A DNA stretch of 50,570 bases from an uncultured Senegalimassilia sp. Its GTDB lineage: Bacteria > Actinomycetota > Coriobacteriia > Coriobacteriales > Eggerthellaceae. Below, in pieces: positions 24,949-33,480 of the stretch. A program made the position numbers and the translations under genes. The first letter of the stretch is position 1, and the number at the start of each line of letters is the position of its first letter. The notes beneath the pieces are model-generated. The model did not search any database, was not told where the DNA came from, and saw only the letters and a list, made by a program, of their open reading frames with translations. The DNA is taken from contig CAKUJT010000007.1 in NCBI GenBank assembly GCA_934661765.1, positions 1-50,570 of the forward strand. The letters are read 5' to 3'.

Positions 24949-26253
24949 ATGTCTTATGTATTCACGCACGCAACGCTGCTCGATGGCACGCGCGATATGC
25001 AGCTGCAAGAGAATATGACCGTCGCGGTGGACGACAATGGCCGCATCAGCGCGGTCGGGCCGGCCGCTTCCACGGTGGGTCCTGCGGGTGCGCAGGAGGT
25101 TGATCTGAAGGGCGCGTACCTGATGCCGGGCCTGGTCAACCTGCATGTGCATCTGTGCGGCAACGGCAAGCCCACCAGCGCCGGCGCGGCGGGCGACCTT
25201 ATCGAGAAGGTCGTCGCCAACCCCATCGGGCGTTGGTACCTGCATCGCACGCTGCGCAAGCACGCTCAGCAGCAGCTGGCAAGCGGCGTTACCACGGTGC
25301 GAAGCGTCGGCGATCCGGGATTCGCTGATGTGTGGGTGCGCGATGCCATCAACGCGGGCAAGTACCAGGGCCCGCGCTTGGTCACCTCGGGCGTGGGCGT
25401 GACGGTGCCGGGCGGCCACGGTGCGGGGCTGTTCGCGCACATTGCTGAAACGCCTGATCAAGCGCGTGATATTGTGCGCGACTGCTTCGCCCACAAGTGC
25501 GATTTGGTGAAGCTGTTCATCACTGGCGGCGTGTTCGATGCCGAGAAGGAGGGCGAGCCGGGCGTGCTGCGCATGTCGCCCGAGATTGCGGCGGCCGCGG
25601 TGGACGAGGCTCACAAGCTGGGCATGCATACCGCGGCGCATATCGAGAGCACCGAGGGTGTTCGCGTGGGCCTGGAAGCGGGCGTGGACACCATCGAGCA
25701 CGGCGGCGTTTTGGACGACGAGCTGCTGGCGCTGTTCCGGGAAAATGGCGTGGGCCGCAAAAGCTCGCTGACCTGCACCGTCTCCCCGGCGCTGCCGTTC
25801 ATCAAGCTGCCGCCTGAGATGACCCATTCCACCGAGATCCAGGTGGTCAACGGCCGCATCGTCTTCGACGGTATCGTGTCCGCCGCAAAACAGGCCTTGG
25901 AGCAGGGGATTCCCGTTGGATTGGGTACCGATTCGGCGTGCCCGTACGTCACGCAATACGATATGTGGCGCGAGCTGGTGTACTTCGAGCGCATCGTGGG
26001 CGCAAGCCGTCAACTTGCGTTGCATGCGGCAACGCTGGGCAACGCGAGCATCATCGGGCTTGGCGACGAGACGGGCTCGATCGAAGTAGGGAAATCGGCC
26101 GACATGATCGTGCTGGATGCGAACCCGCTTGATGACCTGGAGGCGCTGCGAAACGTGCGGCGCGTCATGGTCCGCGGCAAGTTCGCCGACAGCCTGCACG
26201 TGAAGCACCTGCCCGAGCTCGATCGCGAGTTGGATAAGTTTTTGCCACGATAG
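24949..26253 (+). CDS. Amidohydrolase-superfamily enzyme
   Basis: Metal-dependent hydrolase of the imidazolonepropionase/prolidase-like branch, 434 residues. The first metal site is HVH (66-68) in GLVNLHVHL. Further ligands are Lys in LVKLFITGG, the two His in AAHIES and IEHGG, and Asp in GLGTDSA. The C-terminal beta-sandwich closes with GSIEVGKSADMIVLDANPL. The substrate cannot be told; relatives act on dipeptides, hydantoins or similar amides. AAAGGGGA precedes the ATG at 24949. It is monocistronic and has no signal peptide. Confidence 0.85.
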   Translation: MSYVFTHATLLDGTRDMQLQENMTVAVDDNGRISAVGPAASTVGPAGAQEVDLKGAYLMPGLVNLHVHLCGNGKPTSAGAAGDLIEKVVANPIGRWYLHRTLRKHAQQQLASGVTTVRSVGDPGFADVWVRDAINAGKYQGPRLVTSGVGVTVPGGHGAGLFAHIAETPDQARDIVRDCFAHKCDLVKLFITGGVFDAEKEGEPGVLRMSPEIAAAAVDEAHKLGMHTAAHIESTEGVRVGLEAGVDTIEHGGVLDDELLALFRENGVGRKSSLTCTVSPALPFIKLPPEMTHSTEIQVVNGRIVFDGIVSAAKQALEQGIPVGLGTDSACPYVTQYDMWRELVYFERIVGASRQLALHAATLGNASIIGLGDETGSIEVGKSADMIVLDANPLDDLEALRNVRRVMVRGKFADSLHVKHLPELDRELDKFLPR

Positions 26254-26614
26254 CGCATTCGGGATGGGGCGGTGTCGCGCGTCATGGTGCGAGCCTGGTC
26301 TTGGAAGACGTCTGATGAATGCGGCGGTCTGCGGTCGGTTTGCTCGGGATTCGCTGCTGTATATATCGCTTATGCTTCTCGGTCGGGTTGCTTGTCGTCG
26401 AGGGTGGCAAACTTGTTTTAATGCGCGGATTTGACGGGCTTTTGCTGAGGAATCTGCTGTTTCCGCAGGTCAAACGGTGTGAAAATGCAATAAAACAAAC
26501 GTTCGATTTTTCTTGAACGCGGGGGTTTCGCATGGTACAGTAGGTGCAGCGAAACCCCTTTTCGCGTATTCGCAATCCACTTGCCCATATCCATGAAGGA
26601 GGCACGAGCGCCCG
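26254..26614. other. Non-coding gap with the deformylase promoter
   Basis: Apart from the promoter at 26513-26541 I see no gene, hairpin terminator or repeat. A frame of 65 codons on plus (26319-26516) has no ribosome site and no family resemblance. Confidence 0.4.
26513..26541 (+). promoter_or_regulatory. Promoter of the peptide deformylase gene
   Basis: TTGAAC and TACAGT are separated by 17 bases, a good sigma-A-type promoter 74 bases before the ATG. The surrounding sequence is AT-rich for this genome. Confidence 0.6.
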
Positions 26615-27025
26615 ATGATCAGACCGATTATGCGAAACGAACTGTTCTTGGCCATGCCGTCGGAGGCTGCAACCATCGAGGACGTGCCTGTTGGGCGGGA
26701 TTTGCTCGACACACTTGAAGCGCACGCTCATGAGTGTGTGGGAATGGCGGCGAACATGATCGGCGTGCGCAAGCGCATCATCGTGTTCGATGACAATGGC
26801 ACGGCTAAGCTCATGTTCAATCCCGAAATCGTGCATGCCTCAAGCGAGTATTCCACCGAGGAGGGGTGCCTGTCGCTTGTGGGGCAGCGGCCATGTCAGC
26901 GGTATCGCAAAATTCGCGTGTCGTATCTGGATGAATCGTTCAAAACCTGCCAGAAAAGCTTCAGTGGCTTTACGGCGCAGATAATTCAGCACGAAATAGA
27001 TCACTGCAACGGGATTATTATCTAG
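26615..27025 (+). CDS. def: Peptide deformylase
   Basis: Metalloenzyme that removes the N-formyl group from new proteins. The three family motifs are present in shortened form: VGMAANMIG (for GxGLAAxQxG), EGCLSL (metal Cys), and HEIDH (metal His and catalytic Glu). At 136 residues it is shorter than most deformylases because of the truncated N-terminus, and the first motif has Asn where Gln is usual. It may be an accessory paralogue. AAGGAGG lies about 13 bases before the ATG; an in-frame ATG at 26630 is possible. Confidence 0.88.
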   Translation: MIRPIMRNELFLAMPSEAATIEDVPVGRDLLDTLEAHAHECVGMAANMIGVRKRIIVFDDNGTAKLMFNPEIVHASSEYSTEEGCLSLVGQRPCQRYRKIRVSYLDESFKTCQKSFSGFTAQIIQHEIDHCNGIII

Positions 27026-27218
27026 ACGTTTGTCGAAGCGTTTTCCCAGATGAAATACCGCCGGGATAGGCTTCGAAGCTGTTGCAAGCCGCGATTCTCT
27101 TGCAGGAATGCGGTGACATGATCATGTAATCGCGCATTTGCGTTTGCATTGCATCTGCATTGAGATTTGCGTTTGCGCTTCGCGCATAGTGGAACTTGTT
27201 GTTAGGGAAAGGTTTGCC

Positions 27219-29108
27219 GTGTCGGTACCTATAGAGCAGGCGCGCTTGGCGCTGGAGATGCATTTCGGCTACAAGGATTTCAGGCCGGGCCAGCAGGGCG
27301 TAGTGCAGGCTTTGCTCGCAGGTCGCGATGCACTTGCGGTCATGCCTACCGGCGCCGGCAAGTCGGTGTGCTATCAGATACCGGGCGTTGTCATGAGCGG
27401 CCTTGCGCTGGTCATAAGCCCATTGGTGTCGCTGATGGGCGACCAGGTGCGCAGCTTGCAGGATGCTGGCATTCAGGCGGCGTATCTGAACTCCACGCTT
27501 ACCCCGTCTCAGCAGGGTTCGATTATGGCGCGTGCCCTGGCGGGAGAGTTCGACCTGCTCTATGTTGCGCCTGAGCGTTTGGAGGATCCGCGCTTTGTGG
27601 AGTTCGCCTCGCAGGCGCCCATTCCGCTGGTCGCGGTAGATGAAGCGCATTGCGTATCGCAATGGGGCCAGGATTTTCGCCCGTCGTATCTGCGCATCGG
27701 TGCGTTCATTGAGCAGCTTCCCACGCGTCCTACTGTTGCCGCACTCACCGCGACGGCAACGGAGCGCGTTCGCGCCGACATCGTGCGTCTTTTGGGATTA
27801 CGGGATCCCTACCAAGCGGTCACCGGTTTCGACCGGCCGAACCTCCACTTTTCCGTGGAGCGTCTAGAGCCGAATAAAAAGCTGAACCGCATCACAACGT
27901 ACGCCAAGGCACATCCCGAAGACTCAGGCGTGGTGTATTGCAATACGCGCAAGAATGTCGAGAAGGTGCACGAACACTTGGTGCAGTCCGGCGTGAAGGC
28001 AACGCGTTATCACGCAGGATTGAGAAAAGAAGAGCGCAGCGCCAATCAGCAGGCATGGATTAACGACGATGCTGCGGTCATCGTGGCAACTAACGCCTTC
28101 GGTATGGGCATCGATAAATCGAACGTGCGTTACGTCATCCACTACAACATGCCGTCAAGCATCGAGGCTTATTATCAGGAGGCGGGTCGCGCGGGGCGCG
28201 ACGGGCTTGCCAGCGAGTGCATGCTCTATTGGAGCGATGGCGATCTGTCCACGTGCAGGTTCTTCCTTGAGCAGGACAGCGGCAACGAAAGCATGAGCCC
28301 CGAGGAAGCTGAGGTTGCCCGCGCGGCTAGGCGCCGTATGCTGGCGGCCATGGAGGGCTATTGCCTGACGTGCGAATGTCTGCGCGGCTACATGCTGCGT
28401 TATTTCGGAGATGAGTCCGCAGCGCAGCAGGACAACGGCTCGTGCAATAACTGCTCGAACTGCGAGGGCGGGTTCAGGGCGGTGGACGTTACCGCCGAAG
28501 CGCGCGCCGTCATGCGCTGCGTGCAGGAGCTGCGCGGAAGGTTCGGCAAAGGCGTGGTGGTTGATGTGCTGCGCGGCACGAACATGGAACGTCTCGAGCA
28601 GTTCGGCCTTGCGCAGGCAAAGTGCCTCAACTCCGTCAGCATGTCGCAAGTGCAGCTGAAAGAGGTCATCGAACTGCTTACGGCGGGCGAGTACTTGGAG
28701 ATATCGGATGGCCAGTTCCCCGTAGTGGGGTTCGGGGCTCGCTTCCGGGAAGCGGCAGCGCCTGACTTCCGGTTGCAGATGAAGCAGGTGCTGCGACAAC
28801 CGCAGCGCAAGCCGGGCGTTGCCGGCGGTCACTCGTTCGGTGGGTCGGGTACGGCAAGCGGTCCCGATGCAGCATACGACCAGGATCTGTTTGAAAGGCT
28901 GCGCGCGTTGCGCAAGCAGCTGGCGATCGAAGGCGGACTGGCTCCCTACATGGTCTTCGGCGATGCCTCGTTGCGCGATATGTGCGCTCGCATGCCCGAA
29001 ACCGAGGACGAGTTCATGGATGTCAGCGGCGTAGGCATGAAGAAGCTCGAGAAGTACGGTAAAGCCTTCCTCGACGAGATTGCAGCCTACCGCTCCGAAG
29101 TGCAGTAG
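27219..29108 (+). CDS. recQ: ATP-dependent DNA helicase RecQ
   Basis: 3'-5' DNA helicase for recombination and fork repair, 629 residues. Helicase motifs: MPTGAGKSVCYQIP (Walker A), VDEAHCVSQWGQDFRPSY (DEAH), ALTATAT, and QEAGRAGRDG (motif VI). The zinc-binding RQC part carries CLTCEC and CNNCSNC. A winged helix follows, then a C-terminal HRDC domain (about 560-625). The GTG start at 27219 follows AGGGAAAGG; starting further upstream would add 27 unlikely residues. Just upstream is a low-complexity TTTGCG/TGCAT stretch. Transcription converges with the next gene at the hairpin 29152-29187. Confidence 0.95.
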   Translation: MSVPIEQARLALEMHFGYKDFRPGQQGVVQALLAGRDALAVMPTGAGKSVCYQIPGVVMSGLALVISPLVSLMGDQVRSLQDAGIQAAYLNSTLTPSQQGSIMARALAGEFDLLYVAPERLEDPRFVEFASQAPIPLVAVDEAHCVSQWGQDFRPSYLRIGAFIEQLPTRPTVAALTATATERVRADIVRLLGLRDPYQAVTGFDRPNLHFSVERLEPNKKLNRITTYAKAHPEDSGVVYCNTRKNVEKVHEHLVQSGVKATRYHAGLRKEERSANQQAWINDDAAVIVATNAFGMGIDKSNVRYVIHYNMPSSIEAYYQEAGRAGRDGLASECMLYWSDGDLSTCRFFLEQDSGNESMSPEEAEVARAARRRMLAAMEGYCLTCECLRGYMLRYFGDESAAQQDNGSCNNCSNCEGGFRAVDVTAEARAVMRCVQELRGRFGKGVVVDVLRGTNMERLEQFGLAQAKCLNSVSMSQVQLKEVIELLTAGEYLEISDGQFPVVGFGARFREAAAPDFRLQMKQVLRQPQRKPGVAGGHSFGGSGTASGPDAAYDQDLFERLRALRKQLAIEGGLAPYMVFGDASLRDMCARMPETEDEFMDVSGVGMKKLEKYGKAFLDEIAAYRSEVQ

Positions 29109-29151
29109 GTAGCGGCGCGATTCGGCCGGGCATAGGACTAAGCTTGACACC

Positions 29152-29187
29152 ATATGGGAAGAGGGGCTCGCGCCCCTCTTCCCATAT
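29152..29187. terminator. Bidirectional hairpin between recQ and the aminotransferase gene
   Basis: A perfect 16-bp stem (ATATGGGAAGAGGGGC and its complement) around a TCGC loop, between two converging genes. It lacks a long T-run on either strand. Confidence 0.7.
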
Positions 29188-29294
29188 CTGATGAGTAATG
29201 GTTTGAAATCTCTAAACGCCTCAAAAGCGCTTGGCGGGACAGACCCCTGTCATGCCGGTAGGCGACCGCGCAGCAGCGGTCGGACGACCCCGAT

Positions 29295-29325
29295 ACGCGA
29301 GCAGGGGACTGCCCCCTGCTCGCGT
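29295..29325. repeat. Hairpin repeat with GGGGAC core
   Basis: Perfect 13-base arms, ACGCGAGCAGGGG and its complement, enclose ACTGC. The AGCAGGGGACTG core recalls the REP-like family but the arms are different. It lies 15 bases after the aminotransferase stop and may serve as its terminator. Confidence 0.6.
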
Positions 29326-29340
29326 GCGCCTCCAAACCCG

Positions 29341-30906
29341 TTACGCTTGACGGTAGTGCGAGAGGAAGTCGCCGAGCTGGCCCATGGCTTCGGAGAGCAC
29401 TTCGATACGCGGCAGGTATACCACGCGGAAGTGGTCGGGCGAACCCCAGTTGAAGCCCTTGCCGGGAACCAGCAGGATCTTCTTCTCGTGCAGCAGGTCG
29501 AGTGCGAACTGCTCGTCGTTGGTGATGTTGAACTTCTTCACGTCGATCTTCGGGAAGATGTAGAAGGCCGCACGGGGCTTGACGGCGGTGATGCCGGGGA
29601 TGTCGTTGAGCGCCTTGTACACATAATCGCGCTGCTCGCAGACGCGGCCTCCGGGCACCACGTAGTTGCGCACGCTCTGATGGCCCCACAGAGCGGTCTG
29701 GACGATGGACTGCGCCGGCACGTTGGAGCACAAGCGCATATTCGACAACATGTTCAGGCCCAAGATGAAGTCCTGCGCGCAGTACTTCTCGCCGGACAGC
29801 ACCATCCAGCCGATGCGATAGCCGGCAATCATGTGCGACTTCGAAAGACCCGAGAAGGTGATGCAGAACAGGTCAGGGGCAAGGCTTGCGATGGATACGT
29901 GCTCAAGATCGTCCATGACCAAGCGGTCATAAATCTCATCGGACAGGATCATCAGCTGGTGCTTGCGAGCCACATCGACGATCTGCTGCAGCACCTCACG
30001 TGGATACAGCGCGCCGGTGGGGTTGTTGGGGTTGATGATGACAATGGCCTTCGTGCGCGGCGTGATTTTGCGTTCGATATCGTCGATATCGGGATACCAC
30101 TCAGCCTGCTCATCGCAGATGTAGTGAACGGGCGTGCCGCCGGCAAGGGTGGCGCAAGCCGTCCACAGCGGGTAGTCGGGGCTGGGGATAAGGATCTCGT
30201 CGCCGGTGTCGAGCAACGCCTGCATGCACAGGTTAATGAGCTCGCTGACGCCGTTGCCGGTGTAGATGCTGTCCATGTCCACATTGGGAAGGCCCTTGAT
30301 CTGAGAGTACTGCATGATGGCCTTGCGCGCGCTGAACAAGCCCTTCGAATCGCTGTAGCCCTCGCAATCGGGAAGCTGGTGGCGCATGTCTTGAACAACT
30401 TCATCGGGCGTGCGGAAGCCGAACGGGGCAGGGTTGCCGATGTTCAATTTCAAAATGCGCATGCCCTGGGACTCCATGCGAGCTGCTTCGTCCACAACCG
30501 GACCACGAACATCGTACAGAACGTTATCAAGCTTCGAGGATTTCTTGAACTGACGCATAGGTACGCTCCCTTGATCATCAGACACAGCAGGTTCATTAGT
30601 ATTGGAAGGTTCAAAATCGTTTTGAACCTCATGAACAAGTGGTTCAGGTTCAGAAGGTTCATGTTCAGGAGGAGTCATAGGCGCAGACTCCTCGCCACCC
30701 AGCCACTCAGGAGTGACGTTCAATAGTTCAGCAAGCAGCTGCATTACGTCGGGGCGGGGGATGGTCTTGCCGCTAACGTACTGGCTGACCTGGCTTTTCC
30801 AGAGTTTATGACCTTCTTCTTGCGCTGCATGGATCAAATCTGCCTGCTTCATGCCGGCGGCATCCATGGCAATCTTCAGTTGTTCGGCAAATACGTTCTG
30901 ATCCAT
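29341..30906 (-). CDS. XRE-type HTH fused to an AlaA-like PLP aminotransferase
   Basis: A 521-residue two-domain protein. Residues 1-70 are an XRE/Cro-type helix-turn-helix (KQADLIHAAQ, SQVSQYVSGKTIPRPDVMQLLAELLNV). Residues 71-116 are a Glu/Pro-rich linker. From 117 a complete fold-type I aminotransferase begins with MRQFKKSSKL, as in AlaA/AlaT alanine-pyruvate transaminases. NPNNPTG (292-298), SDEIYDRL and the PLP lysine K356 in GLSKSHMIAGYRIGW are intact, so it should be catalytically competent. It is the logic of MocR regulators but with an unrelated DNA-binding domain. GAAAGGAAC precedes the ATG at 30906. A GTTCA/TGAAC array lies upstream and in the linker-coding part. Confidence 0.92.
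   Translation of the reverse strand: MDQNVFAEQLKIAMDAAGMKQADLIHAAQEEGHKLWKSQVSQYVSGKTIPRPDVMQLLAELLNVTPEWLGGEESAPMTPPEHEPSEPEPLVHEVQNDFEPSNTNEPAVSDDQGSVPMRQFKKSSKLDNVLYDVRGPVVDEAARMESQGMRILKLNIGNPAPFGFRTPDEVVQDMRHQLPDCEGYSDSKGLFSARKAIMQYSQIKGLPNVDMDSIYTGNGVSELINLCMQALLDTGDEILIPSPDYPLWTACATLAGGTPVHYICDEQAEWYPDIDDIERKITPRTKAIVIINPNNPTGALYPREVLQQIVDVARKHQLMILSDEIYDRLVMDDLEHVSIASLAPDLFCITFSGLSKSHMIAGYRIGWMVLSGEKYCAQDFILGLNMLSNMRLCSNVPAQSIVQTALWGHQSVRNYVVPGGRVCEQRDYVYKALNDIPGITAVKPRAAFYIFPKIDVKKFNITNDEQFALDLLHEKKILLVPGKGFNWGSPDHFRVVYLPRIEVLSEAMGQLGDFLSHYRQA
30591..30730. promoter_or_regulatory. Intragenic GTTCA/TGAAC half-site cluster
   Basis: Ten copies of the pentamer occur in 140 bases coding for the linker of the XRE-aminotransferase: 30591, 30609, 30623, 30632, 30642, 30648, 30657, 30663, 30718 and 30726. 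Two of them form a perfect palindrome, GGTTCAAAA-TCG-TTTTGAACC (30608-30628). The Glu-Pro and His-Glu codons of the linker contribute to the count. Confidence 0.6.
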
Positions 30907-30918
30907 GCCGTTCCTTTC

Positions 30919-31143
30919 GTTCAAAGTTCAAACTACAGGTTCAAAGTTCAGTTCAACATAGAATTGAACTTCAAATTGAACAAAAGTATGAACAATTCAT
31001 TTCATGAACCTTTAAATTGAACTATGAACTGAAGCCATCACTCAATTGCAGTTCAGAGTTCATAGGTTCAATTTCTTGCAGTGTAGCACGTTCGCATAGC
31101 TGTGTGTTCAATTTCATAAAGCAATCTAGGGTTCATAATGAAC
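30919..31143. promoter_or_regulatory. GTTCA/TGAAC operator-like array upstream of the XRE-aminotransferase
   Basis: Seventeen copies of GTTCA or TGAAC occur in 225 bases, beginning 13 bases upstream of the start codon: at 30919, 30926, 30939, 30946, 30951, 30965, 30977, 30989, 31005, 31018, 31025, 31051, 31058, 31066, 31106, 31131 and 31139. Many are 7 or 12 bases apart. The last two form GGTTCAT-A-ATGAACC. The array covers the region where the promoter must lie, and is probably bound by the XRE domain of the gene itself. Confidence 0.7.
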
Positions 31144-31520
31144 CTTCCCCGGTCAACGGCGGTTTTGACTGCTCTTTCCTTTCCGGGAGGGGTATTGTGC
31201 TCCCTATTGCGCTGCTGTTTTGGGTCTCACCTCCATCGCTCGTCGTTTTGATAGCCACTAGATCAAAGGGGGGCAACTAACCAAGAAGCCGACGCACGCA
31301 TGAGCTGCAGACCAGGAGAACGCACGCTCTGTTTGAAAGCATGTGCGGTGGAGATGGGGCTCTGGGCGGTGGCGCTCGTCATCCTTCCTTTCGAATCCCC
31401 CGATTCCTTAAAAGCATTACCCTCATCTGAAGTCGGCCTTACAGTCGCTTTACATATCGTCCCTAGACTTTCTTTCTGCATGCCGAGGGTGTGCTGCGCC
31501 CTTGAAACGTCGTAGTAACG

Positions 31521-31566
31521 CGTTTGAGATCGTCAAGCTCTCTTATGGGGTAGAGCTTCTCAAACG
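31521..31566 (+). other. Hairpin in the leader of the PiT gene
   Basis: CGTTTGAG pairs with CTCAAACG, and inside it AAGCTCT pairs with AGAGCTT, with a 6-base bulge and a 10-base loop. It ends 50 bases before the PiT start codon. It could regulate translation or stabilise the leader; no known riboswitch class is recognised. The rest of 31144-31520 shows no gene. Confidence 0.45.
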
Positions 31567-31615
31567 TTCGATGTTTTAACGACGCAATGAGGTTTTCGAA
31601 GGGAGAACGAAAGTA

Positions 31616-32785
31616 ATGGATCCGGCAACGCTGGTAATCGTCGGCTTGGTGATCGTCACCGCATTGACGTTTGACTTCACGAACGGTTTCCACGATACGG
31701 CCAACGCAATGGCCACGTCCATCGCGACGGGCGCACTCAAGCCCAAGACCGCTGTTATCGCCGCGGGTACGCTGAACCTGGTCGGCGCGTTTCTGTCTGT
31801 AGAGGTCGCAAAGACCATCTCCGGTGGTTTGATCAACGAGCAAGTGGTCACCATCGCCCCCGAGTTCATCTTGGCGGGTCTGATCGGTGCCATCATTTGG
31901 AACCTGCTCACCTGGCTGGTGGGCCTTCCTTCCTCGAGCAGCCATGCGCTGTTCGGTGGCCTGGTCGGCGCCGTTATCATCGGCGCGGGCGTTGAGGGCG
32001 TGAACTTCGCTGCTGTGCTCACCAAGATCCTCGTTCCCGCTCTTGTATCTCCTATCGTTGCCGGTTTGGCAGCCTTCTGCGCGGTGAAGCTCATTTTCAC
32101 CGTGGTCAAGCATATGAGCGAGAAGCAGGTTGAATCCGGTTTCCGTCACGGCCAGACCGTTACCGCTTGCCTCGTTGCTCTCTCGCACGGTACCAACGAT
32201 GCGCAGAAGACCATGGGCATCATCACGCTGACCCTTATCGCCGTGGGCCTGCAGCCTTCCGGCTCCGGTCCTGAGCTTTGGGTCGTCGCCATTTGCGGCC
32301 TTGCCATCGCTGCCGGCACGTATATGGGTGGTTGGCGCGTCATCCGCACGCTGGGCAAGGGCCTGACCGAAATCAGCACTCCGCAGGGCTTCGCCGCCGA
32401 GGCTGCAAGCGCAACCACTATTCTGGTTTCCTCTCACCTTGGCTTCGCGCTTTCCACCACGCAGGTTTGCTCCGGCTCCATCATCGGCACCGGCCTTGGC
32501 AAGAAGGGCAATCCGGTCAACTGGGGCGTTGCTGGCCGTATGGCGATCGCCTGGCTGGTCACCTTCCCTGCAGCCGGCATCGTCGGTGCTCTTGCTTGCG
32601 CGCTGGCGAAAACCGGCGTCTGGGGCACCGTTGCAACGGTTGCCATCGCCGTGTGCGTCGCGTTGATCATCTTCCGCCTTTCGAAGCGCAATCCGGTCAA
32701 CAGCGGCAACGTCAACGATAGCCACGAGGTGAGCATCAACGCCGAGAAGGCTCGCACGGTTCAGCCTCAAGCTCAGGCTGCGTAA
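31616..32785 (+). CDS. PiT-family inorganic phosphate transporter
   Basis: Cation-coupled, low-affinity phosphate permease of 389 residues with about ten membrane helices. Both halves of the inverted PiT repeat are seen: DFTNGFHDTANAMATSIATGAL near the N-terminus and LSHGTNDAQKTMGIITL near residue 190. A soluble polar tail ends the protein. The usual DUF47/PhoU-like partner is not adjacent; instead a 76-residue membrane protein follows after 12 bp. AGGGAGAACGAAAGTA precedes the ATG. Confidence 0.93.
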   Translation: MDPATLVIVGLVIVTALTFDFTNGFHDTANAMATSIATGALKPKTAVIAAGTLNLVGAFLSVEVAKTISGGLINEQVVTIAPEFILAGLIGAIIWNLLTWLVGLPSSSSHALFGGLVGAVIIGAGVEGVNFAAVLTKILVPALVSPIVAGLAAFCAVKLIFTVVKHMSEKQVESGFRHGQTVTACLVALSHGTNDAQKTMGIITLTLIAVGLQPSGSGPELWVVAICGLAIAAGTYMGGWRVIRTLGKGLTEISTPQGFAAEAASATTILVSSHLGFALSTTQVCSGSIIGTGLGKKGNPVNWGVAGRMAIAWLVTFPAAGIVGALACALAKTGVWGTVATVAIAVCVALIIFRLSKRNPVNSGNVNDSHEVSINAEKARTVQPQAQAA

Positions 32786-32797
32786 GGAAGGTAGAAC

Positions 32798-33028
32798 ATG
32801 ATCACGACCGAAATTATTAGTTTCGCCACCGTTCTATTCACCGCGGTTTGCGTTGCAAGCCTTATCAGCGTCCTGTATGCATGGGGTTTGCGCATGTGGG
32901 CCGACGGCTCGGTGGATGCCCAGGGCAATGCTCACCTGCTGCATCGAGTAGTCTCCGTCATCTGCTTCACTGCCTGCGTCTCGATCGTCCTATTCGCCCT
33001 TTGGCTCATGATTCCGATGTTCCACTAG
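32798..33028 (+). CDS. Small two-helix membrane protein after PiT
   Basis: Protein of 76 residues with two hydrophobic segments (about 5-28 and 50-72) joined by a polar loop containing RMWADGSVDAQGN. GGAAGGTAG precedes the ATG, 12 bp after the PiT stop, and a strong terminator follows, so it is translated from the same transcript. I do not recognise a family. The position suggests an accessory subunit or regulator of the phosphate permease, which is an inference. Confidence 0.7.
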   Translation: MITTEIISFATVLFTAVCVASLISVLYAWGLRMWADGSVDAQGNAHLLHRVVSVICFTACVSIVLFALWLMIPMFH

Positions 33029-33076
33029 GATTTTGACTAGAGAGAATCTTCGGTGCGACATTCATAATCCTTCTCA

Positions 33077-33110
33077 TACAAGGAAACCGCCTTTCGGCGG
33101 TTTCCTTGTA
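33077..33110 (+). terminator. Terminator of the PiT operon
   Basis: A perfect 15-bp stem around a TTTC loop: left arm TACAAGGAAACCGCC and its complement. Confidence 0.85.
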
Positions 33111-33480
33111 TTGCGACGGACATACCGTATCGCAACCTCATCACGTCAAATACCCTACTCTCATTTATTCCGAATGTCAAAGCGGTCTAGCGCTATTTAA
33201 GTTGGTTGAAAACTCGTTTGCTGTGTCGGGGGATTAGTGGGCCCGCTCAGTTTTCGCCATGCTCCTTGATGTAATCCTCGCGGCGGATTTACAGGGTTTT
33301 TACTGGTCGAGGGAGTGCTGCGGGTGTTTAATGAAACTTGTAGGAGGTCCGTGAACGGTTGCGAAACGCTCGTCGGGCAAAGCGCTCAGGTTCCACTAAT
33401 CAGCGATTGCGGATAGGTGCTTTTGGCGGGTATTATCTTCTGACCGATATCCGAATGCGATCACTTCGTTAGGAGTTGCA
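33111..33480. other. Non-coding gap before the UspA gene
   Basis: No gene seen. Distant 9-base inverted arms GATTAGTGG (33232-33240) and CCACTAATC (33393-33401) flank about 150 bases. A promoter candidate, TTGCGG-N18-TATTAT (33407-33436), lies 44 bases before the UspA start. Confidence 0.4.

Noticed and set aside
30919..31143. CRISPR-like or phase-variable repeat interpretation of the GTTCA array
   Set aside because: Repeats are 5-6 bases, irregularly spaced and in both orientations; there are no spacers or cas genes.
31390..31420. tRNA-like T-arm (TTCGAATC)
   Set aside because: The flanking bases do not form a T-stem and no acceptor or anticodon arm can be built.
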